In this document: positions 8,074 through 15,083 of the stretch, one piece after another
Position numbering within the stretch: position 1 is the first letter of the stretch
Layout of the letters: the number at the start of each line of letters is the position of its first letter
Source: a virus
DNA: 37,626 bases
Direction: 5' to 3' (one strand)
Virus record (IMG/VR): IMGVR_UViG_3300047551_000892
Location: 1-37,626 of that record
Position numbers and translations under genes: made by a program
The notes under the pieces: model-generated
The model's input: the letters and a program-made list of their open reading frames with translations, nothing else
The model's database searches: none
What the model was told of the DNA's origin: nothing

Positions 8074-8718
8074 ATGCCAAGTCAGCTACAGGGTAATTTC
8101 GGAGCGGGTTCGCGTAACCCGTTCAACTACTCGAAGGTCATTCAAAGTACCCGAGATCCGGTTACGCAATGGCTTACGCTCGACGAAATCACCAATCAGC
8201 TCAATTTGTTTGCGGATGAATCTCAAGACGAGTTTTTGTCGCAGCTTGAGCTGGCAGCGCGAATGGCAATCGAAGATTATTTGGGCGTTCCAATCTTCAA
8301 TGTAACGTATCAAGCTTCTTATCTAATCTCGGGTTTGATGGCTGCTCCGGTCTCGCTGGATCTTCCCGAGGTTTCGCAAAACGGCGTAACGATCAACTGG
8401 GTTAAGTATTACAACGACCTAAATCCTCCCGTTCTCACGACGATTGCAAGCAGTCAATATTACTACGACCCGACAGGGAACAAGTTAGTTCTTTTCGAGG
8501 TTCCTAATAACGTCAACACCTACATGACCGCTCCGATGCTTTGCCAGTACACACTACAAGGCAGTGTTATTGGTCAGTATCCCGTGGTTAAGCAAGCTGG
8601 TCTCATGCTTCTCACGCATTTCTACAATAACCGTTCTGCAATTTCTGAGGCTAAGCAATATCAGCTTCCCTGGGCAATTGACCAGTTGTTGCGACCCTAC
8701 CGCACTTTGGTGATGTGA
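8074..8718 (+). CDS. head-tail connector protein (gp6-like)
   Basis: The 214-residue protein has the gp6-like/QLRG connector pattern in its N-terminal half: WLTLDEITNQLNL, then a helical LSQLELAARMAIEDYLGVPI (about 53-72). A beta-rich segment and a C-terminal helix follow (QAGLMLLTHFYNNRSAIS, about 180-197), equivalent to the part that packs against the portal. Proteins of this family form the ring directly under the portal. The gene follows the second capsid gene with one base between them and is joined to the next gene by a TGATG overlap. The extra middle section makes it longer than minimal gp6 proteins. Confidence 0.8.
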   Translation: MPSQLQGNFGAGSRNPFNYSKVIQSTRDPVTQWLTLDEITNQLNLFADESQDEFLSQLELAARMAIEDYLGVPIFNVTYQASYLISGLMAAPVSLDLPEVSQNGVTINWVKYYNDLNPPVLTTIASSQYYYDPTGNKLVLFEVPNNVNTYMTAPMLCQYTLQGSVIGQYPVVKQAGLMLLTHFYNNRSAISEAKQYQLPWAIDQLLRPYRTLVM

Positions 8719-9059
8719 TGGTTTTACGCGTCGATCAAATCACCATCAACAATCTGACGTTTGGGCTTACCAATCTTGGCGAGCAAACAACGACAGAGAC
8801 CGCATGGTTTCAGACGCGAGCAAAAACCAAGTCTGTACATAACCGCATTCGAACGCTTGAGAAGTTTCGGCAATACGACAACATGATTGAGTTTACCGTG
8901 AACTACACGCCCAACATGCGTACGATTTCCGATGCTCAAGAGGCTTACAGCATTTCCTTCCGCGATAAGTCTTGGCGAATCGCTGAGGTTTACGAGCATG
9001 ACGATAGGCAGTGGGTAACTTTTACTTGTTACCGTAACGAACCAACGGTTGCAGTCTGA
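8718..9059 (+). CDS. head-tail joining (head closure) protein
   Basis: A small beta-rich protein of 113 residues resembles the SPP1 gp16/HK97 gp7-type head-closure family: TETAWFQTRAKTKSVHNRIR, then IEFTVNYTPNMRTISDAQ, ISFRDKSWRIAEV and a closing VTFTCYR strand. The alternation of a Trp/Arg strand, a Y-T-P turn and a W-x-I strand is typical. I chose the ATG at 8718, which overlaps the previous stop (TGATG); a GTG at 8715 in the same frame adds one residue. Position after the gp6-like gene supports the call. The product would seal the connector and provide the tail docking face. Confidence 0.65.
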   Translation: MVLRVDQITINNLTFGLTNLGEQTTTETAWFQTRAKTKSVHNRIRTLEKFRQYDNMIEFTVNYTPNMRTISDAQEAYSISFRDKSWRIAEVYEHDDRQWVTFTCYRNEPTVAV

Positions 9060-9463
9060 TGGGCCAGAATTCAGCCGTTACTTATGCTCAAGCGATACAG
9101 GCGCAGCTAACGACCGTTTGTACGCCCACGCCGGTCTATGCTGTGTTTAACCGCAACTTTGCAACCGAGCCGACTTTTGTTACTTGGCAGCTAAGAGATG
9201 TTCACCAGCCGGTGTATACAGGACCGCAGTCGGTCAAGGGTATAGACCGACCTGTCTTTCAAGCGACAGTCTTTGCTCAGCAGATGGCGAACTGTTACTC
9301 GAAGGCTCAGCAGATTGTCGACGCGCTCCACGGCTATCAGGGAACATTTGGCGGCTTATTTTTTGTGGCAAAAGTAGACGTTGATTGGCTTTTCCACACA
9401 TACGACAACGATTCAAAATTACATCAAATTGTTTTAGACTCGACTTTAGACATTCCTTCGTGA
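9059..9463 (+). CDS. tail terminator/completion protein (DUF3168-like)
   Basis: The 134-residue protein resembles the DUF3168/tail-completion fold. An N-terminal helix (AVTYAQAIQAQLTTVC) precedes a strand with PVYAVFNRNFATEPTFVTW. A strand-helix pair follows, RPVFQATVFAQQMANCYSKA then QQIVDALHGY. Such proteins form the ring that ends tail-tube growth and joins the tail to the head. The start ATG overlaps the previous stop (TGATG). Placement between head closure and tail tube is the usual position for this function, which supports the assignment more strongly than the limited motif evidence. Confidence 0.65.
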   Translation: MGQNSAVTYAQAIQAQLTTVCTPTPVYAVFNRNFATEPTFVTWQLRDVHQPVYTGPQSVKGIDRPVFQATVFAQQMANCYSKAQQIVDALHGYQGTFGGLFFVAKVDVDWLFHTYDNDSKLHQIVLDSTLDIPS

Positions 9464-9471
9464 GGTGAAAA

Positions 9472-9966
9472 ATGGCTCTCCCTAATAAAGTTTTACCCGG
9501 CTTCAGCGCCTCGCTATATTGCCAGCCGGGGGCTACGCCCACTCCTTTAACCACCGCAGAACTTTCTACATATGCAAATGTTTCTGCAATTGCAATAGCT
9601 GCAAATCTTGTTCCGGTTGAGGCGATTCCCGCATTTGGACAAGACGATGCGGTTGCTAACTTTTCGGTTGCTGGCTCGCGTCAATCTGACAAGATTCCGG
9701 TCCAGTCTGCGCCAACTTCCATGACGGTTGTGGCCGCATGGAATCCAGCAAGCACAAATCTTCTTTTGCTTCGCGCTGACGCGTATAACGGAACCATAGA
9801 TAGAACTTTTGTTATTGCCGCAACAGACGGTACTAACACTGTTTATTTTTCTTTCAATGGACGCGTAAGTCAATGGACAATTGATCCTGCTCCAGGCGCA
9901 GAAGCTCAGGTTACTTTCACGATTCACCCGCGAGGAAACCAATATGGATGGCAAAACAACACTTGA
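9472..9966 (+). CDS. major tail tube protein
   Basis: This 164-residue, mostly beta protein lies between the tail terminator and the chaperone/tape-measure genes, the usual place of the tail tube gene. The start has GAGGTG about 6 bases upstream of the ATG. The sequence alternates polar and hydrophobic residues (DRTFVIAATDGTNTVYFSFN, VTFTIHPRG). It begins MALPNKVLPGFSASLYCQPG, similar to openings of siphovirus tube subunits. The subunit would stack as hexameric rings around the tape measure protein. Family-level assignment relies on gene order. Confidence 0.7.
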   Translation: MALPNKVLPGFSASLYCQPGATPTPLTTAELSTYANVSAIAIAANLVPVEAIPAFGQDDAVANFSVAGSRQSDKIPVQSAPTSMTVVAAWNPASTNLLLLRADAYNGTIDRTFVIAATDGTNTVYFSFNGRVSQWTIDPAPGAEAQVTFTIHPRGNQYGWQNNT

Positions 9967-10132
9967 TGATCTTGTAGCTTTGATGGCTAGCTTTCATGGC
10001 GATTTACACGCTATGGCAAAAGGGCATCCCTTTACCCTTCAAGAGGTGGATGCCGCCCTACAGGAAGCCAGCCCCGGCGGGGCCGAAGCAGTCTGTCTTT
10101 CAGTGCTAAGAGCTCATGCAAAAAGCGAGTGA
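9944..10132 (+). CDS. small hypothetical protein after tail tube
   Basis: A 62-residue ORF starts at the ATG at 9944, inside the end of the tail tube gene, with GAGGAA about 8 bases upstream. It begins MDGKTTLDDLVALMASFHGD and contains FTLQEVDAALQEASPGG. It is helical, acidic and has no membrane segment. It overlaps the tube gene by 23 bases and the next small gene by 17. I recognise no family. Short genes at this place in siphoviruses sometimes assist tail assembly, but nothing in the sequence proves that here. The frame is also open upstream of 9944, but that part lacks a ribosome site. Confidence 0.55.
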   Translation: MDGKTTLDDLVALMASFHGDLHAMAKGHPFTLQEVDAALQEASPGGAEAVCLSVLRAHAKSE

Positions 10133-10340
10133 CGATCTGCTGGCTTACTTAGTCACGCAAGCCCAGACCGGTTCTAAAAACTGGTTTGGGTATCCTCAAC
10201 AAAGGCTCATCAACATTAGCCTTTGCCACAAGATCGCGGAGAATCATGCGCCAGATATGACACCAGACGAAGTAGTTAATTATGTGATTCGTCTCAACGA
10301 TCTAATTTTCAAAAAGATCGTGACCAATGGGAAAGATTGA
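10116..10340 (+). CDS. small hypothetical protein in tail module
   Basis: The 74-residue product (begins MQKASDDLLAYLVTQAQTG) is predicted to be largely helical, with a central basic/aromatic part (WFGYPQQRLINISLCHKI) and an acidic MTPDEVVNY motif. It overlaps the gene before it by 17 bases and the gp10-like gene by 14, consistent with coupled translation inside the late operon. No family is recognised. The tight packing and normal codon use make it likely to be real. Confidence 0.55.
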   Translation: MQKASDDLLAYLVTQAQTGSKNWFGYPQQRLINISLCHKIAENHAPDMTPDEVVNYVIRLNDLIFKKIVTNGKD

Positions 10341-10803
10341 GGTTAAGGGCTTCCGAGAGTTTGAGGATTCGCTTTTAGAATTAGCTCAAGAGTTTGGCAC
10401 GACCAAAGCCCGTCGGTCTTTACTTCCAGGTCTTAAATCTGCGATGGAGCCCGTAAAAGCGGCAATCCGCGCAAGAGTTCCTGTCGATACTGGCAAGCTG
10501 CAACTCAAGGTTCGCAACGGCGCAAAGGTTGCAACGCGTAAAGACAAATCTAAAAAATATCTCAGCCGCGACACAGTTGCTTTTGGGTTTGTCGATGTTG
10601 GCGTTGGTTACAGGGATGCTAAAGGTGAGTACAGGCCGGCAGCAGAGGCTATAGAATTCGGTACGGCAGAAGTTCCTGCTAGGCCGTTTATACGAAATAG
10701 TTTTCAATCAATGGCAAGCTCCGCTCTTGATCGGTTAGCGTCTCTCATGAGCGCTCACATGGATCTTTGGGCGGCAAAACAACGAGCAAAGGTTAGAAAA
10801 TGA
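10327..10803 (+). CDS. HK97 gp10-like tail component
   Basis: The 158-residue protein shows the HK97 gp10 family hallmarks. VPVDTGKLQLKVRNGAK (about 55-71) matches the P.DTG.L pattern, and EFGTAEVPARPFIRNSF (about 110-126) matches the EfGT..pArPF pattern near the C-terminus. Members of this family act at the head-tail interface or in tail completion. The gene normally lies before the tail terminator. Here it lies after the tail tube gene and two small genes, an unusual order. The stop overlaps the next start (ATGA). Confidence 0.82.
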   Translation: MGKIEVKGFREFEDSLLELAQEFGTTKARRSLLPGLKSAMEPVKAAIRARVPVDTGKLQLKVRNGAKVATRKDKSKKYLSRDTVAFGFVDVGVGYRDAKGEYRPAAEAIEFGTAEVPARPFIRNSFQSMASSALDRLASLMSAHMDLWAAKQRAKVRK

Positions 10804-11267
10804 GATTACAAGACAAGTTTGGTTCTTCGTTCCAAAGACAGAAATACGCAGACATTGATTTTGCTGGTCATGCGTTAAAGGTCTATCTTCCCACCAGGAA
10901 GGAAATGCTTGAGCTTGAGGGCAAGATCAAAAACCCTCCTGATGCTCTGTTAGAACAGGAATACACAAAGCTAGTCGATACGTTTGAGAAGCTCTACAAG
11001 ATCAATAAAACCGTAGAGGTTGAGCGTAAAGACGATGACATTGTGGTTGAGGGCCGAAGCCTAAAAGAAGCGTCGCGCTACAAAGCTCAAGAAATCATGC
11101 GCGAGATTGCGCTTATCAACTTAGTTGGCTTCGAGGAAGGGCAAGAGCTGTTCGCGCTTTCGTACGAGGATATTTCCGAAGCCTTCTCTCCGGCGCAGAT
11201 TAAGCATCTGACTGAGTTGATTGAAAAGGCAGTAAACCCAGACTACAAGGAAGTCGAAAAAAACTAA
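10800..11267 (+). CDS. tail assembly chaperone, upstream (G-like) frame
   Basis: The 155-residue protein lies directly before a second open frame and the tape measure gene, the position of the lambda gpG-type chaperone. It contains a beta-rich N-terminus (GHALKVYLPTRKEMLELEGK) and a helical acidic C-terminal half (FALSYEDISEAFSPAQIKHL). It ends Glu-Lys-Asn-stop over the slippery heptamer at 11258-11264, where a -1 shift gives a longer G-T-type fusion. Chaperones of this pair coat the tape measure protein and recruit tube subunits. The assignment rests on gene order and the frameshift site. Confidence 0.82.
   Translation: MRLQDKFGSSFQRQKYADIDFAGHALKVYLPTRKEMLELEGKIKNPPDALLEQEYTKLVDTFEKLYKINKTVEVERKDDDIVVEGRSLKEASRYKAQEIMREIALINLVGFEEGQELFALSYEDISEAFSPAQIKHLTELIEKAVNPDYKEVEKN
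11258..11264 (+). other. programmed -1 frameshift site A AAA AAC
   Basis: The heptamer A AAA AAC lies in the zero frame of the upstream chaperone gene (GAA AAA AAC TAA), one codon before its stop at 11265-11267. It fits the canonical X XXY YYZ pattern. After a one-base backward slip, reading resumes at 11264 with CTA AAG CGG and runs without a stop into the ATG at 11300 and on to 11617. The fusion would be about 272 residues. Tail-assembly chaperone pairs in many long-tailed phages use this arrangement. No strong stimulatory hairpin was evident by eye. Confidence 0.9.
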
Positions 11268-11299
11268 AGCGGTCACTATATCGACAGATTCGGGCGGCG

Positions 11300-11617
11300 A
11301 TGATCTTTAATGGTCAGTCTCCCGAGGTCATAGAAGCCCTTGATGTAGTGACCACGCGAGAGTTAGAATTGATGTATCGCGATGGCATGATTGGCGCGAG
11401 ACAAAACTTAATGTTGATCTCGCATCTGATGGCGATTGTTTATAACGCGCTTTCTAAAAACCCGATCAAAAGCCGTGAGTTTTTCCCGCATCTGGAGGAG
11501 TATTTCATCCCTCCAAACTACATGACAAGACAAGAGCGAGACTTCCTGGCGTTTACAAGTCTGCCGGGGTTCAAGTCAGAGTTTTTAGATATCTTAGGGG
11601 GAAACAATGGCCGGTAA
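11300..11617 (+). CDS. tail assembly chaperone, downstream (T-like) frame
   Basis: This is the second half of the G-T chaperone pair, reached mainly by -1 frameshifting; in the fusion its coding part starts at 11264. From the first ATG it would be 105 residues. It is helical with conserved-looking LELMYRDGMIGARQNLMLIS and EYFIPPNYMTRQERDFL. The ATG at 11300 lacks a convincing Shine-Dalgarno sequence, which supports expression as an extension rather than a separate protein. It ends within the start of the tape measure gene (11-base overlap). In related systems the T domain binds the tape measure or tube subunits. Confidence 0.78.
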   Translation: MIFNGQSPEVIEALDVVTTRELELMYRDGMIGARQNLMLISHLMAIVYNALSKNPIKSREFFPHLEEYFIPPNYMTRQERDFLAFTSLPGFKSEFLDILGGNNGR

Positions 11618-13352
11618 GCTAATCGCAGCCCTACAAGTCGCGCTAGGTCTTGAGAGCGCGAAGTTCGTTCAAGAGATTGACAGGGCCAAAGCCAAAACCC
11701 GCGAAATGAAGGTTAGCGTTGACCTTCTTGGCTCGGCCATGACAGCGCTTGCAAGCCCAATGACCTTAGCTGCGGCGGCGGCTGGAGCGTTTGCAACATC
11801 TTTCTTCAAAGCTGCGGATGCGGTTAATGATTTTGCCGAGGGCTCTGGGTTAGCGATTGAGGAAGTCTTAGCCCTGCAAAGCGCGATGGTGCAATCGGGG
11901 AAAGAAGCCGATAACGCCGCTCAAATGTGGGATCGCTTTTCGGTAACGCTTGGCGCTGCCGCTGATGGTCAAAAAGAACAAGCCGATCTGTTCAAAGAAT
12001 TGGGCGTAAGTATTGCCGACGCTGGTGGTTTGCTAAGACCCGAGATCGACATCTTCCGAGACCTAACGTCGGTTCTTTCCAGTATGGGCGCAGGCGCGGA
12101 GCGAGCTCGATTACAGGTTCAATTGTTTGGTAAGCAGTTTGGCAATATTGACATTTCTAAGATTGACCAACTATCAAGAAACACAGATAAGTTTTCTGGC
12201 GAAGCAAAGAAGGGTGTATTGGCTATCGGAGAGATTGGCGACGCGATAGACCAGATGACCGAGAAAGCAAAGATCGGTTTTCTAACATTGATGGGCAAAG
12301 CGCGTGATGCTTACATGGGCATCAAGAAGTTTCTTGGGTTTGGCGAGGAACAGGCTCCAGCTCCTGCCTCAGTTCTAGGCGTAACCCAAGGCGGCAGGCA
12401 ATCCGGAACAAAAGTAAAGCCTGTACAGGGATCTGGAAAAGATTCTGTTACGGCTTATCTTGAAAGTCTTGACGCTCAAATAAGAAAATTAAAAGAAGGC
12501 GAAGATGCTGCTTTGCGTTTTGAAGCCGCAAAACAGGGTGGCGCTAAAGGATTAGAAAAGGCAAATGAAATAATACGTTTGCGTAGAGAAGAGGCGGAGC
12601 AACAAGAAGAATTAAGACGATTGGCTCAAGAGGCCGGTGACGAAATTAGGGCTCAGGGCGATTTACGAAGATTTCAACAAGAGCAAATTATTAAAAATTA
12701 CGAAAAAGAAATTGAACTTGCGAAAGAAGCTCAGCGAATCGAATTAGAAGGCCAGTGGCTTTTATTAGACGCAGCCACCCAAGCTGAGATAAGGGCAAAT
12801 AAAGAACTTAAGGATATGGATCAGTCTCTCAAGGAAAAAGATGAAGAATTGCAGCTCTTAGAAGATTTGAGAGACGGTTATAAATCACTTGGCGCGACAA
12901 TCGTAGAAGCATTTGCAACAGGTAAATCAGCGGCGGATGCTTTCAAAACTGCGCTTTCTTCGCTTTTACAGAAATTAGCGTCAAGATCGTTGGACAAATT
13001 TCTTGATGCGATCTTTAAGTCTGATGTAACCGGCGCTCCTTCTTTGTTTGAAAACTTTGCATCAGGTTTGCCGGTTATTGGAGATCTATTTGGCAAGCGA
13101 GCTGGCGGGGGCCCTGTCTCCTCGGGCGCTCCGTATCTTGTTGGCGAAAGAGGGCCTGAACTATTTGTACCGAGCTCTGCTGGTCAAGTTATCCCCAATT
13201 ACGCGATGGGCGGCGCTACCACGGTAAACAACTACAACATCCAAGCGATTGACGTTAAGTCTTTTGAGGATCGCATTTTGGGAAGCTCTAAAGCCGTCTG
13301 GGCGGCTAACGCGTACGCAAACAAATCACTTTCGGTTAGGGGCAGAACATGA
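11607..13352 (+). CDS. tape measure protein
   Basis: The 581-residue protein follows the chaperone pair and begins after AGGGGG. Residues 1-50 are a helical start, and 45-65 (MTALASPMTLAAAAAGAFAT) form a hydrophobic stretch. The middle, about 280-420, is Glu/Lys/Gln-rich coiled coil (RRLAQEAGDEIRAQGDLRRF). The C-terminus has the typical Gly-rich RAGGGPVSSGAPYLVGERGP followed by ELFVPSSAGQVIPN, shared by many tape measure proteins. The protein fills the tail lumen and sets tail length. At roughly 1.5 angstroms per residue it predicts a short tail of the order of 85-90 nm. The last part overlaps the next gene by ATGA. Confidence 0.93.
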   Translation: MAGKLIAALQVALGLESAKFVQEIDRAKAKTREMKVSVDLLGSAMTALASPMTLAAAAAGAFATSFFKAADAVNDFAEGSGLAIEEVLALQSAMVQSGKEADNAAQMWDRFSVTLGAAADGQKEQADLFKELGVSIADAGGLLRPEIDIFRDLTSVLSSMGAGAERARLQVQLFGKQFGNIDISKIDQLSRNTDKFSGEAKKGVLAIGEIGDAIDQMTEKAKIGFLTLMGKARDAYMGIKKFLGFGEEQAPAPASVLGVTQGGRQSGTKVKPVQGSGKDSVTAYLESLDAQIRKLKEGEDAALRFEAAKQGGAKGLEKANEIIRLRREEAEQQEELRRLAQEAGDEIRAQGDLRRFQQEQIIKNYEKEIELAKEAQRIELEGQWLLLDAATQAEIRANKELKDMDQSLKEKDEELQLLEDLRDGYKSLGATIVEAFATGKSAADAFKTALSSLLQKLASRSLDKFLDAIFKSDVTGAPSLFENFASGLPVIGDLFGKRAGGGPVSSGAPYLVGERGPELFVPSSAGQVIPNYAMGGATTVNNYNIQAIDVKSFEDRILGSSKAVWAANAYANKSLSVRGRT

Positions 13353-13996
13353 GCTTCCAAACGATCTTAGACATTAGCCAAACCATAACGGTTGACAACC
13401 GTCGAATGGTAGGCCAACAATACTCAAGATCAGGGCAGGTTAGAACGGCGCTCTACGTTACTTCCGTTCCTTGGGTTTTTACCGTTCGGCCACATTCTTT
13501 TCTTTACTATCCCCAGGTTCGAGATGTCATTCAAACCATTGACAATCTCGACCGACAGACAGCGGCAAACATAACGTTTAGCTCGACAAATCTTCAATGG
13601 TTTACGGCTTATCAAGGGCAGCTAAGCGGCGCTCAGGCAGCAGCGCTAACGCTTGCTTCTGTTCCAGCCGCGAATGCGACGACGATTTCGGTTGGTAACC
13701 TTCCTACTATTGCAAGCTCTACGATTGTCTTTAAGGCCGGTGATTTTATTCAGATTGGTAATTACCCTTACAAAGTAACGGCTGAAGTTTTGCGAGGGTC
13801 AGGAGCGACGGTTAGCGTAACAATTCACAGGCCGATAATTGGAACACCATCAGCAGGAACGCTTACGGCTGTCGGATCTGCTTGCACGTTCAATGTCGTT
13901 GCCGAGGTTTGCCCAACCTATACGCTCAAACCCATGACCAACGGCGCTTTTGTCGATTGGGATAATGACTTTGTTTTTAGGGAGTTTGTACAGTGA
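13349..13996 (+). CDS. distal tail/minor tail protein
   Basis: The 215-residue protein directly follows the tape measure gene, where siphoviruses encode distal tail or minor tail proteins. It begins MSFQTILDISQTITVDNRRM, then has a beta-rich core (FTVRPHSFLYYPQVRD) and a middle domain starting SGAQAAALTLASVPAANA that resembles a small inserted beta domain. It closes with CPTYTLKPMTNGAFVDWDND. I cannot name the family, but order and composition fit a baseplate/tip hub component. Its ATG overlaps the tape measure stop and its stop overlaps a GTG start of the next gene. Confidence 0.65.
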   Translation: MSFQTILDISQTITVDNRRMVGQQYSRSGQVRTALYVTSVPWVFTVRPHSFLYYPQVRDVIQTIDNLDRQTAANITFSSTNLQWFTAYQGQLSGAQAAALTLASVPAANATTISVGNLPTIASSTIVFKAGDFIQIGNYPYKVTAEVLRGSGATVSVTIHRPIIGTPSAGTLTAVGSACTFNVVAEVCPTYTLKPMTNGAFVDWDNDFVFREFVQ

Positions 13997-14646
13997 CAAC
14001 TCCAATGACCGCGTTATCTTCGTCAACGATAACGCACAGTGAATTCGTAAGGCTAGTCACAAGCACAAATACTTATACGTTTTGTTCTGCTGCCGCATCC
14101 ATTACGGTTTCGGGCATTACGTTTACAGGGTTAGGCAGCCTTCTTTCTGTTGGCGACGTTCAGAGAGACTTAAAGGCAACCTCTGATGACATGCTTATAA
14201 CGTTGATCGGTATAGACCCGACAAACGTTGCTCTAGTTCTTGCAAACAACATTAAGGGCTCAACCGTTGAAATCTGGCGCGGCTTCTTTGACTCTAATTA
14301 TCAAATCATCACAAGCCCAACCACTCAATTTTTTAAGCGCTACCAGGGCATTGTTAACAGCGTAAGCCTGAATGAAACCTTTGACGAAAACAACCGATCG
14401 CGAACGGTTGCTTGCTCAATTGCTTGCGCTTCGTTCCGTACGATCTTGGAGAACAAGATCTCAGGCATAAGAACGAATCAAAATACATGGCGAGCGCTTT
14501 ATTCGACAGATGCAAGCATGGATCGAGTCGATGCAATTGCAGGGCAATACTTTGATTTCGGATCGCCTCCAAAAGGCGGCGGCTTGTCTGATCCTAATTC
14601 TGGAGACCAACCTAATGTTTATGAGCAAGATCTAACTGGTATATGA
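13993..14646 (+). CDS. tail hub/DUF2163-like minor tail protein
   Basis: The 217-residue protein starts at a GTG overlapping the previous stop (GTGA); an ATG at 14005 is an alternative four codons in. The sequence TYTFCSAAASITVSGITFTG, then LLSVGDVQRDLKATSDDM and GSTVEIWRGFFDS, resembles the DUF2163/hub-type tail proteins of gene transfer agents and siphoviruses. These lie between the distal tail protein and the tip protein. The C-terminal 60 residues are Cys/Ser-rich then Gly/Pro-rich (FGSPPKGGGLSDPNS). It probably forms part of the tail tip ring that the J-like protein docks on. Family assignment is moderate. Confidence 0.6.
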   Translation: MTTPMTALSSSTITHSEFVRLVTSTNTYTFCSAAASITVSGITFTGLGSLLSVGDVQRDLKATSDDMLITLIGIDPTNVALVLANNIKGSTVEIWRGFFDSNYQIITSPTTQFFKRYQGIVNSVSLNETFDENNRSRTVACSIACASFRTILENKISGIRTNQNTWRALYSTDASMDRVDAIAGQYFDFGSPPKGGGLSDPNSGDQPNVYEQDLTGI

Positions 14647-15080
14647 GATACGCGACAAAATACGACATGCCTCATTTGGTTGAGATGATGAAGGCATACG
14701 CAAACGAAGCAGGGATAGAAACACTAAAAAACAACCAGAACGAGAGTCACGTTCGATCTTTATTTTATGAAATGTTAAAGGGGCGCGGCTTTGTTTTGGT
14801 AGACGATCAGCTTCGTGGATTTATAGCTGCCTACATCACAAGAAACTTTTGGAACAATAGCGTCAGAGAGTTACACGAGGTTGCTTGGTGGGTAGACCCA
14901 GAGTATCGAAGTACATCAATTGGCGGGAGGCTCTGGTTAAGGTTCAACAAGCTAGCTCAGGATTTGTTAGACCAAAAAAGAGTTCAGATTGTTTGTACAA
15001 GCCTTATGCCTACAAGCCCAGAGATTGATTACACACGATACAAATTTAAGCCATTGCAAGCAACATTCTTTAGAGAGTAG
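14643..15080 (+). CDS. GNAT-family N-acetyltransferase inside tail module
   Basis: The 145-residue protein has a GNAT fold. The N-terminal MRYATKYDMPHLVEMMKAYA is the typical first strand-helix. FVLVDDQLRGFIAAYI gives strands 2-3. HEVAWWVDPEYRSTSIGGRL carries strand 4 and the acetyl-CoA pyrophosphate loop; R-S-T-S-I-G-G resembles R-x-x-G-x-G/A but is not exact. The C-terminal FKPLQATFFRE closes the fold. The enzyme would move acetyl from acetyl-CoA to an amine. It lies, with ATGA coupling, between the hub and tip genes. A possible target is a tail protein or a host factor; neither can be read from the sequence. Confidence 0.82.
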   Translation: MRYATKYDMPHLVEMMKAYANEAGIETLKNNQNESHVRSLFYEMLKGRGFVLVDDQLRGFIAAYITRNFWNNSVRELHEVAWWVDPEYRSTSIGGRLWLRFNKLAQDLLDQKRVQIVCTSLMPTSPEIDYTRYKFKPLQATFFRE

Positions 15081-15083
15081 ATC

